NCBI RefSeq assembly: GCF_013155125.1 | Contig: NZ_CP053564.1 | Coordinates: 1,991,501 to 2,055,500, forward strand | Source of the DNA: Pseudonocardia broussonetiae | GTDB taxonomy: Bacteria; Actinomycetota; Actinomycetes; Mycobacteriales; Pseudonocardiaceae | DNA: 64,000 nt | Direction of reading: 5' to 3' | In this document: positions 59,985-64,000 of the stretch, in pieces | How positions within the stretch are numbered: position 1 is the first letter of the stretch | How the letters are laid out: every line of letters begins with the position of its first letter | The notes under the pieces: generated by a model | Database searches by the model: none | What the model was told of the DNA's origin: nothing | Seen by the model: the letters and a program-made list of their open reading frames with translations, nothing else | Translations under genes and position numbers: made by a program

Positions 59985-60679
59985 CGGGCGGGCCCTCCGA
60001 CCCCGGCTTCACGGACCTGGGCTTCGCCCGCCCCGACACCGACCGCGAGGCCCGCTCCGGCCTGCCCGAGGTCGTCTACGGGCCGGGCAAGGCGCCCGGG
60101 CAGGTCGCCGCCGTGGTCACGACGCTGCTCGCGGCCAACTCCGGCCCCGTCCTCGTGACGCGCGTCGGGCCCGACACCGCGCGCGAGGTGCTGGCCGCCG
60201 TGCCCGGCGGGCACCACGACCCCGACGCCCGGCTGCTGGTCTGGCGGCCCGCCGCGCCGCTCGGGTTCCGGCTCGCCGTCGTCTCCGCCGGCACCTCCGA
60301 CGGGCCGGTGGCCGCCGAGGCCGCGGCGGTCGCGACGGCCGTCGGGCTGACGGTCGACGCCGTCGCCGACGTCGGGGTCGCCGGGCTGCACCGGCTCCTG
60401 GCCGTGCGCGAGCGCATCGAGTCCGCGCACGCCGTCGTCTGCATCGCCGGGATGGAGGGGGCGCTGCCCAGCGTCGTCGCCGGGCTGGTGAGCCGCCCGG
60501 TCGTCGCCGTGCCGACCTCGGTCGGCTACGGCGCCGCGCTGGAGGGCGTGACGGCGCTGCTGGCCATGCTCACGTCGTGCGCGGCCGGCGTGACGGTCGT
60601 GAACATCGACTCCGGCTTCGGCGCCGCGATGGCCGCCCACCGGCTCGCCGCGGCCGTCTCCCGGGGGACCGACCGGTGA
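59981..60679 (+). CDS. larB: LarB, NaAD carboxylase for nickel-pincer nucleotide synthesis
   Basis: A 232-residue protein with the PurE-like/NCAIR mutase core (LAVVSAGTSDGPVAAEAAAV; DVGVAGLHRL; IAGMEGALPSVVAGL). The Cys at position 200 (MLTSCAAGVTVVNID) corresponds to the conserved cysteine that covalently assists catalysis in characterised LarB. It carboxylates and hydrolyses nicotinic acid adenine dinucleotide, the first step of the pincer cofactor route. GTGA coupling to larC. Confidence 0.92.
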   Translation: MTGGPSDPGFTDLGFARPDTDREARSGLPEVVYGPGKAPGQVAAVVTTLLAANSGPVLVTRVGPDTAREVLAAVPGGHHDPDARLLVWRPAAPLGFRLAVVSAGTSDGPVAAEAAAVATAVGLTVDAVADVGVAGLHRLLAVRERIESAHAVVCIAGMEGALPSVVAGLVSRPVVAVPTSVGYGAALEGVTALLAMLTSCAAGVTVVNIDSGFGAAMAAHRLAAAVSRGTDR

Positions 60680-61827
60680 TCGTCTGGCTCAACCCCGTCG
60701 GCGGCGTCTCGGGCGACATGCTGCTCGGCGCGCTGATCGGCCTGGGCGCTCCCGTCGACGGCGTGCGCGAGGCGGTCGCCTCCACCGGGCTGACGGGCTG
60801 GGACCTCGAGGTCACCGAGGTCCGGCGCGGGGCGCTGCGGGCCACCCGCGCGACCGTCCGGGTCGAGGCGCAGCCGCCCGAGCGGCGGGCGGCCGACCTG
60901 CTCGACATCGTCGCGCGGGCCCGGCCCGCGGGGGTCGCCGAGACGGCGGGGCGGGCCCTCACCGCGATCGCGGAGGTCGAGTCGCGGCTGCACGGCGTGC
61001 CGGTCGACCAGGTGCACCTGCACGAGATCGGGGGCGTCGACACCGTCGTCGACGCGGTCGGGGTGGCGGCCGCGCTCGCCCTGCTCGACGTCGACGCCGT
61101 GCACTGCGGCCCGCTCCCGATGGGCACCGGGACGGTGCGGACGGCGCACGGCGTCATCCCGCTGCCCGCCCCGGCCACCGCGGCGCTCGTGGCCGCCGCG
61201 GGCGCGCCCGTCACCGCGGGCGGCGACCGCGAGACCGTGACGCCGACCGGGATGGCGCTGCTCCTGGCCCTGGGCACGCGGTTCGGGCCGGTGCCGGACA
61301 TGACCGTGTCGGCTGTCGGCTACGGCGCCGGGGGCCGCGACGACCCCGGCCGCGCCAACGTCGTGCAGGCGCTGCTCGGCACGGCCCCCGACCCCGGGGC
61401 GGCCGGGGAGGTCATGCCGATGACGCTCCTGGAGACCACCGTCGACGACGTGCCGGGCGAGGTGCTCGGCCACGTGCTCGACCGCGCCCTCGCCGCCGGC
61501 GCCGCCGACGCGTGGATCACGCCCGTGACGATGAAGAAGTCGCGGCCCGGTCACACCGTCCACCTGCTCGTCGCGCCGGAGCGGGCCGCGGCGTGCGAGA
61601 CGCTGCTGCTGCGCGAGACCGGCAGCCTCGGGGTCCGCCGGCGCACCGTCGACCGGCGCGCGCTGCCCCGGCGGACGAGCACCGTCGACGTCGGCGGGCA
61701 CGCCGTGCGCGTCAAGCACGGCCCGTGGGGGGCCAAGCCCGAGCACGACGACCTCGTCGCGGCGGCCGCCGCGCTGGACCTCCCGCTGCGCGAGGTCGCC
61801 GCGCGGGCGGCGCGCGCCCTCACGTGA
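60676..61827 (+). CDS. larC: LarC, nickel insertase for nickel-pincer nucleotide
   Basis: A 383-residue LarC with the DUF111 start WLNPVGGVSGDMLLGALIGL, VHLHEIGGVDTVVDAVG, and the C-terminal TTVDDVPGEVLGHVLDRAL with TPVTMKKSRPGHTVHLLV. LarC inserts Ni in a CTP-dependent reaction to complete the cofactor. It is a single uninterrupted frame here; in Lactiplantibacillus the product needs a programmed frameshift. The 3' end overlaps the convergent OsmC gene by eight bases. Confidence 0.92.
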   Translation: MIVWLNPVGGVSGDMLLGALIGLGAPVDGVREAVASTGLTGWDLEVTEVRRGALRATRATVRVEAQPPERRAADLLDIVARARPAGVAETAGRALTAIAEVESRLHGVPVDQVHLHEIGGVDTVVDAVGVAAALALLDVDAVHCGPLPMGTGTVRTAHGVIPLPAPATAALVAAAGAPVTAGGDRETVTPTGMALLLALGTRFGPVPDMTVSAVGYGAGGRDDPGRANVVQALLGTAPDPGAAGEVMPMTLLETTVDDVPGEVLGHVLDRALAAGAADAWITPVTMKKSRPGHTVHLLVAPERAAACETLLLRETGSLGVRRRTVDRRALPRRTSTVDVGGHAVRVKHGPWGAKPEHDDLVAAAAALDLPLREVAARAARALT

Positions 61828-62218
61828 CGCTGAACGTGATCTCGGGCGGCTCGGCCAGGGTGCGCGTGACGTAGCAGACCCGCTTCGCGGCCTCGACGAG
61901 CTTCTCCAGGTCGGGGCCCGCGGGGGAGTCGGCGTGCACCTCGATCCGGAACGCGCGGAAGCGCGGCCCGTCGTAGGTGCCGGTGACGTCGACGGCCAGG
62001 CCCTCGAGCTCGACCTTCCGCTTCGCGGCGGTCCAGGCCACCGCGATCGTGAAGCAGGAGGCGATCGAGGCCAGCAGCAGCTCGGTCGGCTGGGGCCCGG
62101 AACCGGCGCCCCCGACCGACTCCGGCTCGTCGGAGACGACCTCGAAGCCGCCCGCGTCGACCTCGGCCCGCAGCCCGCCCGCCCAGCGCGCCGAGACGCT
62201 CCGCTCGGTCGCGCTCAC
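61820..62218 (-). CDS. OsmC-family peroxiredoxin-like protein
   Basis: A 132-residue OsmC/Ohr-type protein with redox-active Cys55 (SIASCFTIAV) and Cys115 (KRVCYVTRTL) and a central GPQPTELLLASIA. It likely reduces peroxides with thiols. The start is GTG 62218. It is convergent with larC and overlaps it by eight bases, so its link with the nickel genes may only be positional. Confidence 0.85.
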   Translation of the reverse strand: MSATERSVSARWAGGLRAEVDAGGFEVVSDEPESVGGAGSGPQPTELLLASIASCFTIAVAWTAAKRKVELEGLAVDVTGTYDGPRFRAFRIEVHADSPAGPDLEKLVEAAKRVCYVTRTLAEPPEITFSVT

Positions 62219-62295
62219 GCCCGCGCCCCCCGTGCAACACCGGTGCAACCGGGGCGGTCCAGAGTGCTGCGCATCACACGAGCCGGGAGTCGCTG

Positions 62296-62640
62296 ATGAC
62301 CGCAGTAGCCCACGCCCCGCTCCGGCTGGTCACCTGCCGGGACGCCTGTCCGGCCGGACCGCGCCGGGCCCACCACGACCGCCTGCTGACCGTCGACACC
62401 GACACCGACGCGCTGCTGGAGCTCATGGAGCTCGCCGTGACCTGGCACGAGCTCGATCATCCCCGCGAGCGCCTGGTACCGCCCGTGGAGTGGTCGACGT
62501 TCGCCGAGCGGCACCACTGGGTCTGCCCGGAGCGGGCCGGGCAGGCGTTCCTGCTGGCGGTGGACGTCGTCGACCGCGGCGCTCCGCGACGGCGCGCACC
62601 GCGGGGCCGGACGACGATGCTGGACCTGGTCACGGGCTGA
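62296..62640 (+). CDS. Hypothetical protein
   Basis: A 114-residue protein with Cys/His near the start (LVTCRDACPAGPRRAHH) and near the end (HHWVCPERAGQ), and an acidic middle (VDTDTDALLELMELAVTWHE). The Cys-x3-Cys and His residues could bind a metal, but no known motif is recognised. ATG 62296. It lies between the OsmC gene and the ComA-like gene. Confidence 0.55.
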   Translation: MTAVAHAPLRLVTCRDACPAGPRRAHHDRLLTVDTDTDALLELMELAVTWHELDHPRERLVPPVEWSTFAERHHWVCPERAGQAFLLAVDVVDRGAPRRRAPRGRTTMLDLVTG

Positions 62641-62647
62641 CGTCACG

Positions 62648-62687
62648 TATCGGATAGTAGAAGTCCGTTCCTTATCGGATCTAGGGT
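62648..62687 (+). promoter_or_regulatory. Putative leaderless promoter with TATCGGAT repeats before the ComA-like gene
   Basis: TATCGGATA (62648-62656) and TATCGGAT (62673-62680) are direct repeats 25 bases apart, followed by TAGGGT (62682-62687) as -10, ending six bases before GTG 62694. This spacing suggests a leaderless transcript, and TATCGG recurs before the nitrilase-like gene at 58254. A common regulator for both units is inferred. Confidence 0.5.
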
Positions 62688-62693
62688 GGGTTC

Positions 62694-63479
62694 GTGTCCG
62701 ACACCGACTTCCTCGACCTCCCGACGCGGTCGGCCCGTCCGCGCGGCACCGGTCTCACGCACGTGCTCGACGGGGGCGCCGGCCCGTCCGCGGTGGACGA
62801 CGTGCTCGCCGGGGCGGGCGCGCTGATCGACATCTGGAAGATCGGCTGGGGCACCGCGTACGTCGACGCGGCCCTTCCCCGCAAGGTCGCGGCGCTGACC
62901 GCCGCCGGGGTCGACCTGTGCCTGGGCGGCACGCTGCTCGAGATCGCCTGGGCGCAGGGACGCGCCGCGGAGTGCCTGGCCTGGGCGCGCGACCGCGGCT
63001 TCGCCCGCGTCGAGGTCTCCCGCGGCACCGTGTCCATGTCGCTGCCGGAGAAGGCCGCGCTGATCGCGCGGGCGGCGCGCGACTTCTCGGTGCTCGCCGA
63101 GGTCGGGTCGAAGGCCCCGGGCGAGCTGCACGCCGCGCGGACGTGGCCGGCCGAGTGCCGCTCCGACCTCGACGCCGGCGCGACGCTCGTCGTCACCGAG
63201 GGCCGGCAGAGCGGCACCGTCGGCACGTTCGACGACCAGGGGCGCGTGCGCCCGGACGTCGTCGAGGCCGTGGCGTCCGCGGTGGGCGTCGAGCGGGTGG
63301 TGTTCGAGGCGCCGCGGGCGAGCCAGCAGGCGTGGTTCATCCGCCGGTTCGGGGCCGAGGTGAACCTCGGCAACATCACCCCGGGCGACGTCCTGTCGGT
63401 CGAGACGCTGCGGCTCGGGCTCCGGTCCGACACCGCGTCGCCGGCGGTGCGGGGCGCGGCGGGCGCGGAACCCGCGTGA
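62694..63479 (+). CDS. Phosphosulfolactate synthase-family protein (ComA-like)
   Basis: A 261-residue TIM-barrel protein matching the ComA family along its length: RPRGTGLTHVLDGG, LIDIWKIGWGTAYVD, GTLLEIAWAQG, RVEVSRGTVSMSL, LAEVGSKAPGEL, VVTEGRQSGTVGTF, RVVFEAPRASQQAWFIRRFG and VNLGNITPGDVLSVETLRLG. ComA condenses phosphoenolpyruvate and sulfite to (R)-phosphosulfolactate in coenzyme M synthesis; actinobacterial homologues lie outside methanogens and their role is less clear. The substrate here is not proven. The next gene overlaps its stop (GTGA). Confidence 0.85.
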   Translation: MSDTDFLDLPTRSARPRGTGLTHVLDGGAGPSAVDDVLAGAGALIDIWKIGWGTAYVDAALPRKVAALTAAGVDLCLGGTLLEIAWAQGRAAECLAWARDRGFARVEVSRGTVSMSLPEKAALIARAARDFSVLAEVGSKAPGELHAARTWPAECRSDLDAGATLVVTEGRQSGTVGTFDDQGRVRPDVVEAVASAVGVERVVFEAPRASQQAWFIRRFGAEVNLGNITPGDVLSVETLRLGLRSDTASPAVRGAAGAEPA

Positions 63480-64000
63480 CGGCGGCCGCGCCGGCGGGCC
63501 CCAACTTCGTCCCGCTGCGCTACCGCGGGGTCGCCGTGTCGACGGTCCCGCGCGAGGTCGCGCTGGACGCGGAGTCCCTGCGCGCGCACTTCCTGGGCCG
63601 CGACGCCTACCGCCGTACGCGGTTCGTCGTCGCCCGCCACGACCCGGCCGTGCCCGGCCCGACCGCCGTGCTGCAGGTCGAGCGGGCGTCGCCGGAGCCG
63701 CTGTTCGCGCCGGTCGTGGACGTGCGGCTGCTCGCCGGGCCCGACGAGTGCGCCTACGTCGTCGATCCCGACGTCGACACCGGCATCCCCACCGCGCTGG
63801 CCGCCGCGGCCCGCGAGCACGCGCCCGGCGCGCGCGTCGTGGTGGTGGAGGGGCGCTACGCCCACGTCAACTTCATCCTGGAGCCCGCCGCGCTGCGGGT
63901 CGTGGTGCGCGACGTCGTGCCGCCGGAGCCGGGCAAGCTCGCCGACCAGGCCGCGCGCGTCGTCGCGGTGCTGGAGGACCTGGCGCCCGTGGAGCTCGTC
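63476..64000 (+). CDS. Unrecognised conserved-looking protein, partial at window edge
   Basis: At least 175 residues, cut by the right edge. The GTG at 63476 overlaps the ComA-like stop, so the two are co-translated. The sequence looks like an alpha/beta protein: FVPLRYRGVAVSTV, RTRFVVARHDPAVPGPTAVL, LFAPVVDVRLLAGPDECAYV, VVVVEGRYAHVNFILEPAAL, then VVPPEPGKLADQAARVV. No family is identified with confidence; it does not resemble LarA. Its tight coupling makes it a likely partner in the ComA-like reaction or the next step. Confidence 0.6.
   Translation, partial: MTAAAPAGPNFVPLRYRGVAVSTVPREVALDAESLRAHFLGRDAYRRTRFVVARHDPAVPGPTAVLQVERASPEPLFAPVVDVRLLAGPDECAYVVDPDVDTGIPTALAAAAREHAPGARVVVVEGRYAHVNFILEPAALRVVVRDVVPPEPGKLADQAARVVAVLEDLAPVELV

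Noticed and set aside
57329..64000. LarA-type racemase in the lar region
   Set aside because: None of the genes here shows LarA metal-binding His/Lys motifs or its length; the last gene is partial but does not resemble LarA.

Overview
The window is very GC-rich (about 70% or more by eye), with heavy use of GTG starts, many 1-4 base stop/start overlaps, apparently leaderless genes and dense catabolic gene sets. This suggests an actinomycete, most likely of the Pseudonocardia/Pseudonocardiaceae type. The taxon is inferred from gene content and style only. No rRNA, tRNA, CRISPR array or origin was seen.

Layout. 1-2853: an MFS transporter fragment, an EthD/strictosidine-synthase-like fusion and a TetR regulator with a tandem operator. 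2804-4734: a scar region with a decayed IS5-family transposase whose end coincides with the tetR 3' end, and a VapBC toxin-antitoxin pair between two direct copies of a 122-125 bp repeat. 4735-10326: a GntR-controlled acyl-CoA catabolic operon (two acyl-CoA dehydrogenase subunits, enoyl-CoA hydratase, CoA transferase, hydrolase). 10377-23489: a LuxR/ATPase regulator; a Baeyer-Villiger monooxygenase fused to an esterase; a P450-ferredoxin-ferredoxin reductase set; GMC alcohol oxidase, MFS transporter, aldehyde dehydrogenase and TetR. Together these fit oxidation of a terpenoid, alicyclic or steroid-like compound through alcohol, aldehyde and ketone stages. 23490-24048: two truncated genes and a promoter. 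24049-37675: aromatic catabolism, with a salicylyl-CoA-type activation/hydroxylation pair, and a five-gene minus-strand operon (FAH-family hydrolase, extradiol dioxygenase, a frameshifted acetoacetate-CoA ligase, alpha/beta hydrolase, P450), plus GntR and IclR regulators, a flavoprotein hydroxylase and an epoxide hydrolase.

37738-58192: regulatory and housekeeping-like genes: WYL regulator, two NarL-type two-component systems, an acyl-CoA ligase/PucR/MHS transporter unit with paired operator-like sites, Hsp20, a hydrolase with an N-terminal minisatellite, ArsC-family protein, cupin, phosphotransferase, membrane proteins, RNA ligase-like protein, and a large GAF-GAF-SpoIIE-HATPase-STAS switch protein.

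58254-64000: the most unusual part. A nitrilase-fold protein lacking two of three catalytic residues opens an operon with larE, larB and larC (nickel-pincer nucleotide cofactor synthesis). Nearby, under what looks like a related leaderless promoter, are a phosphosulfolactate-synthase (ComA)-like gene and an unrecognised gene cut by the window edge. No larA-type racemase lies within the window. This points to a possible undescribed nickel-pincer-dependent pathway, perhaps for a sulfonated hydroxy acid.
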